NCBI GenBank assembly: GCA_947455465.1
Contig: CANGNS010000016.1
Location: forward strand, 25,087-89,086
Origin: Comamonadaceae bacterium
Lineage (GTDB): Bacteria; Pseudomonadota; Gammaproteobacteria; Burkholderiales; Burkholderiaceae_C
DNA length: 64,000 bases
Reading direction: 5' to 3'
Shown here: in pieces, positions 34,324 to 47,434 of the stretch
Position numbering within the stretch: position 1 is the first letter of the stretch
Layout: each line of letters begins with the position of its first letter
Notes under the pieces: generated by a model
Database searches by the model: none
What the model saw: only the letters and a program-made list of their open reading frames with translations
Told to the model about the DNA's origin: nothing
Made by a program: the position numbers and the translations under genes

Positions 34324-37300
34324 GTGCGCCTCAATTCCATCAAATTGTCGGGTTTTAAATCCTTTGTTGAACCGACCAATTTCCTGCTCCCCGGCCAGCT
34401 GGTGGGCGTGGTGGGGCCCAATGGCTGCGGCAAGTCCAACATCATGGACGCGGTGCGCTGGGTGTTGGGCGAGAGCCGCGCCAGCGAGTTGCGTGGCGAA
34501 TCCATGCAAGACGTCATCTTCAACGGCTCCAACAACCGCAAAGCGGCCAGCCGCGCCAGCGTCGAGTTGGTGTTTGACAACAGCGACCACCGTGCGGGCG
34601 GCCAATGGGGCCAGTTCACCGAGATCGCTGTGCGCCGCGTGCTTACCCGCGCCGGCACGTCCAGCTACTACATCAACAACCAGGCCGTGCGCCGGCGCGA
34701 TGTGCAAGACGTTTTTTTGGGCACGGGCCTGGGGCCGCGGGCCTACGCCATCATTGGCCAGGGCACGATCAGCCGCATCATCGAGTCCAAGCCCGAAGAA
34801 TTGCGTCTTTTCTTGGAAGAGGCTGCCGGCGTCTCTAAATACAAAGAGCGCCGCCGCGAAACCGAAAACCGCCTAGCCGACACCCGCGCCAACCTGACGC
34901 GCGTCGAAGACATTCTTCGCGAGCTCAATAGCAGCTTGGAAAAGCTCGAGCGCCAGGCCGAGATCGCACTCAAGTACCAGACCATGCAGGTCGAGGTGAC
35001 GCACAAGCAGCACCAGATTTGGTATTTGCGCCGCGCTGAAGCGCAGGCCGAGCAAGTGCGCTTGCAAAAAGACGCCCAAGCGGCTGTCAACGCCCTGGAA
35101 TCGCGCCTTGCCGATGTGCGCCATGTCGAGGCAGAGCTCGAAACCGTGCGCCAAGCCCACTACGCGGCCGCCGACATCGTCAACCAAAGCCAAGGCTTGC
35201 TCTACGAAGCCAGCGCCGAAGTCGGGCGCTTGGAGGCGGAAATCCGCTATGTGGTCGAAAGCCGCCAGCGGGTGGAACAGCGTTTGCTGATGCTGCAAGC
35301 GCAAATTGGCCAATGGGCAGAACGCAAGGCCCAAGCGCTGCAAGAGCGCGAACAACTCAGCCTTTCCAGCAGCCAGGGCGCCGAGCAGTCCGAAGTGCTG
35401 GCAGGTCAGTTGGAAGAACACAGCCTGCGCCTGCCCGCCCTGGAAGAGGCGGTGCAAACTGCCCAAAGTAACTCGGACCGCCAGCGCACGGCAGTGACCG
35501 AGGTGCAGCAGTCTTTGGTGGTGCTGGCCTCCGAGCAGCGCGGTATCCAAGAGCAGGTGCGCCAGCTCTCGGTGCGGCGCGAGCGTCTGCAAGCGGACCG
35601 CAACGCGCTGGCGCAGACCGATGTCAGCCATCTGGAGCAGCTGCAAGCGCAGTTTGACGACGCCCAAGCCCAAGCCCAGGACGCCCAAGAACGATTGCAC
35701 ACTTTGCAAGAAGCGACGCCCCAGCTCGACGAGGCGCGCCGCGTCCAACAGGCCCAGGTCAACACCGATGCCGCGCGCTTAGCCGACGTCTCGGCCCGCT
35801 TAGAGGCCCTTAAAGCCTTGCAGGAACGCCTGCGCACCGACGAAAAGCTCAAACCCTGGCTGAGCAAGCATGGCCTGGTTGATTTGCAAGGCCTGTGGAC
35901 ACGCATTACCGTACTGCCGGGCTGGGAAAACGCGATTGAAGCGGCCCTGCGCGACCGCCTGGGCGCCCTGGAAGTCTCGCGCCTGGAGATGGTGCAGGCC
36001 TTTGCCCAAGACCTGCCGCCCACCAAGCTGTCTTTTTATACCCGCCCCAGCGCGGGCCTGCCTGCCGGGAAAGCGCCCTTGGCGCCCCTGGTGGATAAAG
36101 TGCAGGTGCACGACGCCGGCCTGGCTGCCGTGCTGTCGGACTGGCTGCGCGGTTGCTACGCCGCGCCTGATATGGACACCGCTTTTGCCCAGCGTGGCTT
36201 GTTGCAGGCGGGCGAAACCTTGTTTGTGGCCCAAGGCCATGCGGTAGCGGCGCACAGCGTGGGTTTTTACGCGGCCGACGCCGAGCAGGCCGGCTTGTTG
36301 GCGCGCGCCCAGGAAATTCAAAATCTCGAAAAAGACGTGCGCGCCCAAAGCCTGATGGCCGAGGAATCGCGCCTGGCACTGGCGCGTGCCGAAAGCGCCT
36401 ATGCCCAGGCCAGCGCCCAACTGGTGGAAGTGCGCCGCCAAGCCCAAGAAACCCAGGCCGCCAGCCATGCGCTGCAAGTCGAAGTGCTGCGCCTGTCGCA
36501 GCAAGCCGAACAAACCCGCCAGCGCAGCAGCGAGATCGAATCGGACGCGGCCGAAGTGGACGCCATGCTCGAAGACTTGCAAGGCCGCGCCCTGGAAGCC
36601 GAAGCGCGCTTTGAGACGCTGGACGTGCAGCTGGCCGAGTTCCAGGAAGAACATGCCAACTTGCAGGAGCGCGCTTTGGCGTGCCAGGCGCAGCTCGAGC
36701 AAGCCCGGGCAGAGCAGCGCACCTTGGAGCGCCAGTTGCAAGAGTCGGCGTTTGCCCAGCGCAGCCTTCAAGCGCGCACCGAGGAGATGGACCGCGCTGT
36801 GGAGACCGCGGATGCCCAAAGCATTGCCGTGCACGAAGAGGCCCAGCGCGCGCAGGACGAGCTGCAGCAGCTCTCCGACGCCACGGCCCAAAACGGCCTG
36901 CAAGCGGCGCTCAGCCTCAAAGCCGAACGCGAACTGGAGCTGGCCGCCAAACGCAGCACCTACGAAGACCTGACGGCCACCCTGCGCAGCCAGGACGAGC
37001 GCCGTTTGCAGCTCGAGCGCGAGCTCGACCCGCTGCGCCAGCGCATCACCGATTTGCAGCTCAAAGAGCAGGCCGCCCGCCTGGGCTTTGAGCAGTACGA
37101 AAACCAGCTTTTCGAGGCCCAGGCCGATCTGGCCGCCATTGGCCAAAGCCTGGAAGGCGTCTCGGTGCGTTTGTCGGCCTTGCAGTCCGAGATCGACCGC
37201 CTGCACCGCGACATTGCCGATCTGGGCGCGGTCAACCTGGCCGCCCTCGATGAGCTGACCGCCAGCCGCGAGCGCAAAGAGTTTTTGGACGCCCAAAGCC

Positions 37301-37839
37301 TGGACCTGAACGAAGCCATGGCCACGCTGGAAGACGCCATCCGCAAAATCGACGCCGAAACGCGCGATTTGCTTTCGGGCACATTCAATGAAGTGAACCG
37401 CCATTTTGGCGAAATGTTCCCCCAGCTTTTTGGCGGCGGAAACGCCCGCTTGGTGATTACCGGCGACGAGATTTTGGACTCGGGCGTGCAGGTGTTTGCC
37501 CAACCGCCGGGCAAGAAAAACCAAACGATCGCGCTGCTTTCGGGCGGCGAGAAGGCCTTGACCGCAATTGCCCTGGTGTTTGCGATATTCCAGCTCAACC
37601 CGGCACCTTTTTGCTTGCTGGACGAGGTGGACGCGCCCTTGGACGATGCCAACACCGAGCGCTATTGCAAGCTGGTGGCACGCATGAGCGCGGGCACGCA
37701 GTTTTTGTTTATCAGCCACAACAAAATCGCAATGGAAATGGCCGAGCAACTCATTGGGGTCACCATGCAAGAGCAGGGCGTCTCGCGCATCGTGGCCGTG
37801 GACATGGAAGCAGCCGTTGGATTGGTGGAGGCGGCCTGA
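34324..37839 (+). CDS. smc: Chromosome segregation protein SMC
   Basis: 1171 residues, GTG start at 34324. Walker A GPNGCGKSN at 31-39; long coiled coils about 170-500 and 670-1010; hinge about 505-660; C-terminal LLSGGEKALTAIAL near 1072 and FCLLDEVDAPLDDAN Walker B. The head, hinge and head arrangement is complete. Compacts the chromosome with ScpA and ScpB, which are not in this window. First gene of the smc-zipA-ligA-def set. The upstream 110 bases are AT-rich, with a TATCAT at about 34241 that could be a -10. Confidence 0.93.
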   Translation: MRLNSIKLSGFKSFVEPTNFLLPGQLVGVVGPNGCGKSNIMDAVRWVLGESRASELRGESMQDVIFNGSNNRKAASRASVELVFDNSDHRAGGQWGQFTEIAVRRVLTRAGTSSYYINNQAVRRRDVQDVFLGTGLGPRAYAIIGQGTISRIIESKPEELRLFLEEAAGVSKYKERRRETENRLADTRANLTRVEDILRELNSSLEKLERQAEIALKYQTMQVEVTHKQHQIWYLRRAEAQAEQVRLQKDAQAAVNALESRLADVRHVEAELETVRQAHYAAADIVNQSQGLLYEASAEVGRLEAEIRYVVESRQRVEQRLLMLQAQIGQWAERKAQALQEREQLSLSSSQGAEQSEVLAGQLEEHSLRLPALEEAVQTAQSNSDRQRTAVTEVQQSLVVLASEQRGIQEQVRQLSVRRERLQADRNALAQTDVSHLEQLQAQFDDAQAQAQDAQERLHTLQEATPQLDEARRVQQAQVNTDAARLADVSARLEALKALQERLRTDEKLKPWLSKHGLVDLQGLWTRITVLPGWENAIEAALRDRLGALEVSRLEMVQAFAQDLPPTKLSFYTRPSAGLPAGKAPLAPLVDKVQVHDAGLAAVLSDWLRGCYAAPDMDTAFAQRGLLQAGETLFVAQGHAVAAHSVGFYAADAEQAGLLARAQEIQNLEKDVRAQSLMAEESRLALARAESAYAQASAQLVEVRRQAQETQAASHALQVEVLRLSQQAEQTRQRSSEIESDAAEVDAMLEDLQGRALEAEARFETLDVQLAEFQEEHANLQERALACQAQLEQARAEQRTLERQLQESAFAQRSLQARTEEMDRAVETADAQSIAVHEEAQRAQDELQQLSDATAQNGLQAALSLKAERELELAAKRSTYEDLTATLRSQDERRLQLERELDPLRQRITDLQLKEQAARLGFEQYENQLFEAQADLAAIGQSLEGVSVRLSALQSEIDRLHRDIADLGAVNLAALDELTASRERKEFLDAQSLDLNEAMATLEDAIRKIDAETRDLLSGTFNEVNRHFGEMFPQLFGGGNARLVITGDEILDSGVQVFAQPPGKKNQTIALLSGGEKALTAIALVFAIFQLNPAPFCLLDEVDAPLDDANTERYCKLVARMSAGTQFLFISHNKIAMEMAEQLIGVTMQEQGVSRIVAVDMEAAVGLVEAA

Positions 37840-37881
37840 TGGCTGGTCACCGTTCGCAGGCACCAGGACGGAGCGCAGCGC

Positions 37882-40984
<3,103 letters not shown>

Positions 40985-40985
<1 letters not shown>

Positions 40986-41524
40986 TGGCGGTACGTGACA
41001 TTCTCAAGATGGGCGATGCCCGCCTGCTGCGCCAGGCGCAAAAAGTGCCGGCGTTTGACACCGACGCCTTGCACCTGTTGGTGCTTGATTTGCACGACAC
41101 CATGCGCGCAGCCAATGGGGCGGGCCTGGCGGCGCCCCAAATTGGCGTGGATTTGCAGGTGGTGGTGTTCGGCTCGGACGAGCGCAATCCGCGCTACCCC
41201 GACCGCCCGCTGGTACCGCGCACGGTCTTGGTCAACCCGGTGATTACGCCTCTGGGCGAAGACATGGAGTCCGACTGGGAGGGCTGCCTCTCGGTGCCCG
41301 GCCTGCGTGGCCAGGTGCCGCGCTTTGCGCGCATCCGCTATACCGGCTGGGACGCGTTTGGCGAGCCGATTGACCGCACTGTCGAAGGCTTTCACGCCCG
41401 GGTGGTGCAGCACGAGTGCGACCATTTATGGGGCAAGCTGTACCCCATGCGCATGCGTGATTTCACGCAGTTCGGGTTTACCGAGGTTTTGTTCCCCGGT
41501 ATTGCTGCCGACGAGGACGATTAG
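40985..41524 (+). CDS. def: Peptide deformylase
   Basis: 179 residues. The three family motifs are present: GAGLAAPQ at 46-53, EGCLSVPG with ligand Cys101, and HECDH with His143, His147 and catalytic Glu144. Removes the formyl group from nascent proteins. The start overlaps the ligA stop by one base. Not beside fmt, so a second deformylase may exist elsewhere. Confidence 0.92.
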
Positions 41525-41553
41525 GGACAGGGGTGGCTGGCAGGCGCAGGCCC

Positions 41554-42387
41554 TTATGGCGCTGCAAAGCCTTTTTCTACAAACACCGCGCGTGCCCGGG
41601 CACTGGTGACAAAAGTAATAAAGTCCCGTGCCACCGCCACTTGGCGTGCCTCGGCGGTTTGGGCAATGTAATAGGTGGTAATTTTTTGCAACGGCTCGGG
41701 CAAGGGGCCAAGCAGGCGGGCGCCAGCGACCGGCAGTATTTCAGTGATCTGTTGAATGCCCAGCTCCACCTCGCCGCGCGCTACCGGCTCGACCACAAAG
41801 CCCACGTCGCCTAGTTTGGTTTTGCTTTTGACTTGCTCGGCAATGCCAAGTTGCTCTAGTACCCAGGCGAAGTGTTTGCCGCTGGTGCCTTTGTTGGGGT
41901 CCATATAGGTAATGCTTTTGGCGTTGAGCAGCGCCTGGCGCAGTGCTTGCGGGCTGGAAATGTCGGGTCGAGCGGCACCCTCGGCAACGGCTACGCCCAC
42001 ACCGACCCGGCCTAGCGGTGCAGCAGTTGGGGGCAGCGTCCAGCCGTTGTTTTGCACTGTTTCCAGCACGTCTTGGCTGATGACCAGCACATCGGGTTTG
42101 GCGGGCTGGGCCAGGCGGCGCATCCACACGCCTACAGGGGCGTACTCCACCTTGACGGTATGGCCTGACGCCTTTTCGTAGTCCGCCACCAACTGCAGCA
42201 TAGGTGCTTGCACTGCGCCGGCGCTCCAGACCACGATCTCGGCGGCTTGGGCCAGACTGGCGCAGCAAAGTCCTGCCAACAGGGCGAGCAGGGCGCCCAA
42301 ACGGCGCTGGGCGGCTTGGGGTGCGCGGGTATGATGGTTCATGGAGTTGCTCATGTCGGGGTAGTCAGTGCCGTCGGGATGGGCCAT
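41554..42387 (-). CDS. Exported solute-binding protein (ModA-like, molybdate family fold)
   Basis: 277 residues if translated from ATG 42387, which has an AGG seven bases upstream; ATGs at 42354 and 42342 are shorter options without clear sites. The signal peptide is the stretch ending LCCASLAQAAE. The mature part starts IVVWSAGAVQAPMLQLVADYEKA and carries DVLVISQDVLE and DPNKGTSGKHFAWVLEQLGI, matching the ModA-like periplasmic-binding fold. No ABC transporter genes are adjacent, so the ligand is uncertain. Divergent from the next gene. Confidence 0.72.
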   Translation of the reverse strand: MAHPDGTDYPDMSNSMNHHTRAPQAAQRRLGALLALLAGLCCASLAQAAEIVVWSAGAVQAPMLQLVADYEKASGHTVKVEYAPVGVWMRRLAQPAKPDVLVISQDVLETVQNNGWTLPPTAAPLGRVGVGVAVAEGAARPDISSPQALRQALLNAKSITYMDPNKGTSGKHFAWVLEQLGIAEQVKSKTKLGDVGFVVEPVARGEVELGIQQITEILPVAGARLLGPLPEPLQKITTYYIAQTAEARQVAVARDFITFVTSARARAVFVEKGFAAP

Positions 42388-42447
42388 ATTAATACCTAAA
42401 TTGCCATTGCCGGCCACGTGCCGGCCCCTTTCATTGGAGACATCCCT

Positions 42448-43311
42448 ATGACTACTGCCTCACTGTGGGCGCCGCTGCGTACCTTGCGCGCCCGTGCACT
42501 ACAACTTTCTTTGCTGTGCCTGGCGAGCTTGGCGCCTGGCTGGGCCGCAGCGCAGGGCGGCGCCGTGGCGGTGCAGTGGCTGGGCCAGTCGGCCATGAAA
42601 ATTACCAGCCCGGGCGGTAAAGTCATCGTCATCGACCCTTGGCTCACCAGCAATCCCAAAACCCCTGCTGAATTCAAGAAGCTCGAAGCCCTGGGCAAGG
42701 TCGACTTGATTTTGCTCACCCATGCCCACTTTGACCATATCGCCGATGCGCCCGCGCTCTCGGCGATGAACAAAGCGCCTGTGTACGCGCCCGCTGGTTT
42801 GGCCGATTCTTTCGCCACGCTGGGCGTAATGCCGGTGGAGATGGCGCCGCGCTTTAACAAGGGCGGTGTGGTATTTCCCTTGGGGCCGGAAGCGGGCATC
42901 AAAATCATCGCCACCCACGCCGAGCACAGCTCAGAGTTTCGTTGGAAAAACCCCGAAACCGGCAAAGACGAAATGCGCCAGGGCGGCGAGCCCATGGGCT
43001 ATATCGTGGAACTGGAAAACGGCTTTCGGATTTACCACATGGGCGACACCGGCATTTTTGGCGACATGAAGCTGATCGGCGAGCTCTACAAGCCCGACTT
43101 GATTTTGATCCCCATCGGCAGCCACTTTGTGATGCCGCCCGCTGACGCCGCCTACGCCACGCGCGAGCTGCTCAAGCCCAAATTTGCCATTCCTATGCAC
43201 TACGGAGCCAACGCTTTGCTGCGCGGCACGCCCAAGGAGTACACGGATGCGCTAGGGCAGTCCGCCACCAAAGTTTTGGTGCTGGAGCCAGGCGCTATTG
43301 CGCGCTTTTAA
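42448..43311 (+). CDS. Exported metallo-beta-lactamase-fold hydrolase (UPF0173-like)
   Basis: 287 residues from ATG 42448 with a TTGGAGA site. Residues 1-36 form a signal peptide ending GWAAAQG. The metal-binding motif THAHFDH at 91-97 (His92, His94, Asp96, His97) is intact, with later ligands in THAEHSSE, HMGDTGIFGD and PMHYGAN. UPF0173-type enzymes are mostly cytoplasmic and of unknown substrate; the export signal here is unusual. Divergent from the ModA-like gene; no other partner. Confidence 0.8.
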   Translation: MTTASLWAPLRTLRARALQLSLLCLASLAPGWAAAQGGAVAVQWLGQSAMKITSPGGKVIVIDPWLTSNPKTPAEFKKLEALGKVDLILLTHAHFDHIADAPALSAMNKAPVYAPAGLADSFATLGVMPVEMAPRFNKGGVVFPLGPEAGIKIIATHAEHSSEFRWKNPETGKDEMRQGGEPMGYIVELENGFRIYHMGDTGIFGDMKLIGELYKPDLILIPIGSHFVMPPADAAYATRELLKPKFAIPMHYGANALLRGTPKEYTDALGQSATKVLVLEPGAIARF

Positions 43312-43329
43312 AACGCCTTGGGCTGCGGC

Positions 43330-44409
43330 CTAGCCCGCGTCTTTGAGCGCCTTAGCCACTTTGGTAACTAGGGTCGGTCCTTGATAAATCAGGCCGGTGT
43401 AAATCTGCACCAGGTCGGCCCCAGCGGCGCGTTTTTCCAGCGCGTCGGCGGCGCTGGCAATGCCGCCCACGCCAATGATCGGAAACTGAGGCCCCAGCGC
43501 GGCGCGCAGTTGCGCGATAACGCCGGTGCTTTGGGCCCGCACCGGCGCACCCGAGAGGCCGCCGGTCTCTTGCGCATGCGCCAGACCTTGCACCGCCTCG
43601 CGGCCCAGCGTGGTGTTGGTGGCGATCACGCCGTCCATGCGGTGGCGCAGCAAGGTCGCGGCAATGGCCTGAATTTGGTCGGCGTCCAAATCGGGCGCTA
43701 TTTTCAGAAAAATGGGCACGTGCTTGGGCTGTTTGTTGCCACCTGCATCAAAGGTGGCGTGCAACTGCGCCAGCTCGACGCGCCGCGCGGCGATGGCCGA
43801 GAGCAGGCCGTCCAGTGCCTCGTCGCTTTGCAAGGAGCGCAGGTTCTGGGTGTTGGGGCTGGAGATATTGACGGTGACGTAGTCGGCATGGCCATAAACG
43901 CCATCGAGGCAGCGCAGGTAGTCGTCGGTGGCGCGCTCGATGGGCGTGGCCGCGTTTTTGCCGATATTGAGGCCTAGCAGCAGGCCGGGGTTCTTGTCGC
44001 GGCGCAGGCGCGAGGCCTGTACGTGCCGGATAAAGGAGTCCAGCCCGCCGTTGTTAAAGCCCAGGCGATTGATCAGGGCCTGCGCCTGGGGCAGCCGGAA
44101 CATGCGCGGCTTGGGGTTGCCGCTTTGGGCCAGGGGCGTGACCGTACCCACTTCCACAAAGCCAAAGCCCATGGCGCCCAGGGCGTCGATGCAGCGTGCG
44201 TTTTTGTCCAGGCCGGCGGCCATGCCCACGCGGTTGGGAAAGCGCAGGCCCGCAACCTGAACCGGGTCGTGCACCTGCGTTTGGGCGTAGGCCCACTGCA
44301 GCGGCGTGCCCTGGGTGCGCGCCAGCAGGGCCAGGGTGCGGTCGTGCGCCACCTCGGGGTCCATGCGGAATAAAAGGGGGCGCAAAAGGCCGTAGGGCAC
44401 CAGAGACAT
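43330..44409 (-). CDS. pyrD: Dihydroorotate dehydrogenase (class 2, quinone-linked)
   Basis: 359 residues from ATG 44409; the frame opens further upstream but has no homology there. The N-terminal membrane-associated region ([18 protein letters not shown]) marks class 2. The FMN site and the catalytic serine lie in [15 protein letters not shown]. Oxidises dihydroorotate with ubiquinone in pyrimidine synthesis. Its gene runs toward the exported hydrolase and is divergent from rpiA over 52 bases. Confidence 0.92.
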   Translation of the reverse strand: MSLVPYGLLRPLLFRMDPEVAHDRTLALLARTQGTPLQWAYAQTQVHDPVQVAGLRFPNRVGMAAGLDKNARCIDALGAMGFGFVEVGTVTPLAQSGNPKPRMFRLPQAQALINRLGFNNGGLDSFIRHVQASRLRRDKNPGLLLGLNIGKNAATPIERATDDYLRCLDGVYGHADYVTVNISSPNTQNLRSLQSDEALDGLLSAIAARRVELAQLHATFDAGGNKQPKHVPIFLKIAPDLDADQIQAIAATLLRHRMDGVIATNTTLGREAVQGLAHAQETGGLSGAPVRAQSTGVIAQLRAALGPQFPIIGVGGIASAADALEKRAAGADLVQIYTGLIYQGPTLVTKVAKALKDAG

Positions 44410-44461
44410 CGGATAATTCCCGCAGATTTCAAAACAACAGGCATTGTCCCCCATCCCCGCC

Positions 44462-45163
44462 ATGACCCAAGCTTCCAGCACGCCCAACAGCCTGAGCCAG
44501 GACGAACTCAAAACCATGGTCGGCCGCGCCGCGCTGGACTATGTGGTGCGCGGCCAGTGGGTGGGCGTGGGCACGGGCTCGACGGTCAATAAATTTATCG
44601 ATGCGCTGGCCGATATCCGCCACGACATCCCTGGCGCCGTCTCCAGCTCGGTGGCCAGCACCGAGCGCCTGCGCGCCCTGGGCATTGAGGTGCGCGACGC
44701 CAACACGGTGGAGCGCTTGGCTGTCTACATCGATGGTGCCGACGAAATTGACGGCCACGGCTACATGATCAAAGGCGGTGGCGCAGCGCTCACCCGGGAA
44801 AAAATTGTGGCCGCCCAATCAGAGTGCTTTGTTTGCATCGCCGACGCTTCCAAGCGGGTGCCGGTGCTGGGGCAGTTTGCGCTGCCCGTGGAGGTGATAC
44901 CCATGGCCAGCGCGCGCATCATGCGCCAGTTTGCGGCCATGGGCGGGCAGGCCCAGCTGCGCATGGCCGGGGATAAGCCGGTGGTCACGGACAACGGCCA
45001 ACACCTGCTGGACGTGCGCGGGCTGTCGATTACCGATCCGCTGGGCTTTGAGGCCCAGGTCAGCCAATGGCCGGGCGTGGTGACGGTGGGCGTGTTTGCC
45101 TTTCAGCGCGCCCATATTTGCCTGCTGGGCACGCCCGAGGGCGTGCAGACGCTGCGGTTTTAG
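44462..45163 (+). CDS. rpiA: Ribose-5-phosphate isomerase A
   Basis: 233 residues from ATG 44462. Family motifs [24 protein letters not shown] and [11 protein letters not shown] are present; they line the ribose phosphate site. Interconverts ribose 5-phosphate and ribulose 5-phosphate. Ends tail to tail with ribE, with overlapping stop codons. Confidence 0.93.
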   Translation: MTQASSTPNSLSQDELKTMVGRAALDYVVRGQWVGVGTGSTVNKFIDALADIRHDIPGAVSSSVASTERLRALGIEVRDANTVERLAVYIDGADEIDGHGYMIKGGGAALTREKIVAAQSECFVCIADASKRVPVLGQFALPVEVIPMASARIMRQFAAMGGQAQLRMAGDKPVVTDNGQHLLDVRGLSITDPLGFEAQVSQWPGVVTVGVFAFQRAHICLLGTPEGVQTLRF

Positions 45164-45792
45164 GCTGCCACGGGTGCAGCGCTGCCCAGCATGCGCTCGA
45201 CGTAGCGGGCGATCAGGTCGATCTCCAGATTCACCCGGGCACCGGCCTGCAGCGCGTGCAAGGCCGTGTTTTGCACGGTGTGGGGAATCAGGTTGATGCT
45301 GATTTCGCAGCCTTGTGTGCTGTCGGTGACACGGTTGACCGTCAGGCTCACGCCGTTGATGGTGATGGAGCCTTTGTAGGCCAAAAATTTACCCAGCGCC
45401 GCCGGGGCCAGCACACGCAACTCCCAGCTCTCGCCCACTTGCGCAAAGTAGCTGACATGCCCGATGCCGTCCACATGGCCGCTGACCAGATGCCCGCCCA
45501 GGCGGTCGTTGGCGCGCAAGGCTTTTTCCAGGTTGACGGGGCCGGCGCGGTCCAGGCCGGCGGTTTTGTCCAGCGATTCGGCCGACACGTCCAGCATGAA
45601 AGCATGGCTTTCGGGCAGCAAGCGGGTGACCGTCATGCAAGCGCCATTGATGGCGATGCTGTCGCCCAGGCCGGTGTCGTCCAGGTAGCCCGGCGGACAG
45701 CGCACCGTCAGGCGCTTGCCGTGGCCCGGGCCTTCGCCCAGGTCGGTGCTGTCAGTGATGTGGCCCACGCCGGTGACGATGCCTGTGAACAT
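45160..45792 (-). CDS. ribE: Riboflavin synthase alpha subunit
   Basis: 210 residues starting MFTGIV, the hallmark start. Two lumazine-binding repeats: the first around [14 protein letters not shown] and the second around [14 protein letters not shown], the same pattern about 95 residues apart. Converts two lumazines to riboflavin. Downstream of ribD with 32 bases between. No FMN riboswitch fits in that gap. Confidence 0.92.
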   Translation of the reverse strand: MFTGIVTGVGHITDSTDLGEGPGHGKRLTVRCPPGYLDDTGLGDSIAINGACMTVTRLLPESHAFMLDVSAESLDKTAGLDRAGPVNLEKALRANDRLGGHLVSGHVDGIGHVSYFAQVGESWELRVLAPAALGKFLAYKGSITINGVSLTVNRVTDSTQGCEISINLIPHTVQNTALHALQAGARVNLEIDLIARYVERMLGSAAPVAA

Positions 45793-45824
45793 AAATGCGC
45801 CTTTACAAGGAATTTCAAAAGGTT

Positions 45825-46937
45825 TTAAAAATCAGCCTGTCCGCGCACCTGCGCTACCACGCGCAGATCGGGCCCGATGGCTTGCAGGCTCTGAAAGTCC
45901 AGGGCCAGGCCTTGGGACAGCGCCGTCCAGGGCCCGGCGTTGGACATGCCTGCGCCTTGGCCCAGCCACAGCGGGGCTAGATACACCAGCAACTCGTCGA
46001 CCAGGCCAGCGGCGATCAGCGAGCCATTGAGTTTGTGGCCCGCTTCGATATGCACATCGTTGAAAGGGCGCGCCGCCAAGTCGGCGGCCATGGCCCGCAA
46101 ATCCACTTTGGCCAGCGCACCGTCGGCGCCCGGCGGCCCGGGCAGGTACACGATCTGCGCGCCTGCCTGGCGCAAGGCGGCCTCACGTGCTGCGTGGGGC
46201 TGGGCGGCATAAATCAGCACCGGACGCTGCACGTCGAAAAGCGGCGCGTCGGGCGGGGTTTGCAGCGTGCTGTCCACGATCACCAAGCTGGGCTGGCGCT
46301 GTGTGGGCACCAGGCGCACGTCCAGGCGCGGGCGGTCTTGCAGCACGGTGCCCACGCCGGTGAGCACCGCGCAGGCGCGGGCGCGCCACGCGTGGCCGTC
46401 GGCGCGCGCCTCGGGGCTGGTAATCCATTGGCTTTGCCCATTGGGCAGGGCGGTCACGCCGTCCAGCGAGGCGGCCACTTTGAGACGCATCCAGGGCCGC
46501 TGGCGCAGCATGCGGCTGAAAAAACCGATATTGAGCGCGCGCGCTTCGCGTTCTCCAGCGCCGACCTCGACCTGCACGCCGGCAGCGCGCAGGCGTGCAA
46601 AGCCAAGGCCTGCGACCAGCGGGTTGGGGTCTTGCACCGAGGCGACCACGCGGGCCACCCCGGCCTGAATCAGCGCGTCGCAGCAGGGACCGGTGCGGCC
46701 TTGGTGGGCGCAGGGCTCTAAGGTGACATAGGCGGTGGCGCCTTGGGTGCGGTGGCCATTTGCTTGGGCTTGGCGCAGGGCCATGATTTCGGCATGCGCG
46801 CCGCCAGCGGCCTGCGTGTGGCCCTGGCCGATGACGCCGCCGTCGGCGCCCACCAACACACAGCCCACGCGCGGGTTGGGCGAGGTGAGGGTGGCAGCCG
46901 ATTCGGCCAGGCGCAAGGCGGTGGCGATGTGGGGCAT
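45825..46937 (-). CDS. ribD: Bifunctional riboflavin biosynthesis deaminase/reductase
   Basis: 370 residues from ATG 46937 (a TTG at 46949 would add four). The N-terminal cytidine-deaminase-like domain has HAEI and TLEPCAHQGRTGPC with the zinc ligands; the C-terminal reductase domain starts near residue 145 (RPWMRLKVAASLDG). Catalyses two steps of riboflavin synthesis. Lies after nrdR and before ribE in one minus-strand run. Confidence 0.92.
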   Translation of the reverse strand: MPHIATALRLAESAATLTSPNPRVGCVLVGADGGVIGQGHTQAAGGAHAEIMALRQAQANGHRTQGATAYVTLEPCAHQGRTGPCCDALIQAGVARVVASVQDPNPLVAGLGFARLRAAGVQVEVGAGEREARALNIGFFSRMLRQRPWMRLKVAASLDGVTALPNGQSQWITSPEARADGHAWRARACAVLTGVGTVLQDRPRLDVRLVPTQRQPSLVIVDSTLQTPPDAPLFDVQRPVLIYAAQPHAAREAALRQAGAQIVYLPGPPGADGALAKVDLRAMAADLAARPFNDVHIEAGHKLNGSLIAAGLVDELLVYLAPLWLGQGAGMSNAGPWTALSQGLALDFQSLQAIGPDLRVVAQVRGQADF

Positions 46938-46979
46938 AGAGGGAGCCAAACAGGCGCGGGGCGGGTGCCCGAGCCCCGC

Positions 46980-47429
46980 TTAGTTATTGACCTCGTTGAC
47001 CAGGGTTTTGAAGTCGTCAATGTCTTCAAAACTGCGGTACACGCTGGCAAAGCGCACATAGCCCACTTTGTCGAGCTTTTTGAGTTCGCGCATCACCAGT
47101 TCGCCGATGCGGGTGGACGAGACTTCGCGCAGACCCGAGGTCAGCAGCTTTTCTTGGATACGTTCCACCGCACCGTCAATTTGCTCGGTGCTGACCGGGC
47201 GCTTGCGCAGGGCCAGCTTCATCGAGCCAATGACTTTGCTTTGTTCAAAATCGATGCGCCGCCCGTCTTTTTTGACCACCACCGGGAAGCTCACATCGGC
47301 GCGCTCGTAGGTGGTAAAGCGTTTTTCGCAGGCGCCGCATTGGCGTCGCCTACGGATGAAATCGCCGTCCTCGGCCATGCGGGTCTCCACCACGGGGGTT
47401 TCCGAATGGCTGCAGAACGGGCATTTCAT
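46980..47429 (-). CDS. nrdR: Transcriptional repressor NrdR
   Basis: 149 residues, standard. Zinc ribbon cysteines Cys3, Cys6, Cys31 and Cys34 ([19 protein letters not shown]) and an ATP-cone domain in the rest. Represses ribonucleotide reductase genes in response to dATP/ATP. Starts 5 bases after glyA ends, typical glyA-nrdR-ribD order. Confidence 0.94.
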   Translation of the reverse strand: MKCPFCSHSETPVVETRMAEDGDFIRRRRQCGACEKRFTTYERADVSFPVVVKKDGRRIDFEQSKVIGSMKLALRKRPVSTEQIDGAVERIQEKLLTSGLREVSSTRIGELVMRELKKLDKVGYVRFASVYRSFEDIDDFKTLVNEVNN

Positions 47430-47434
47430 GGCGT

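Noticed and set aside
45793..46979. FMN riboswitch for ribD/ribE
   Set aside because: The gaps before ribE (32 bases) and ribD (42 bases) are too short to hold an FMN riboswitch.
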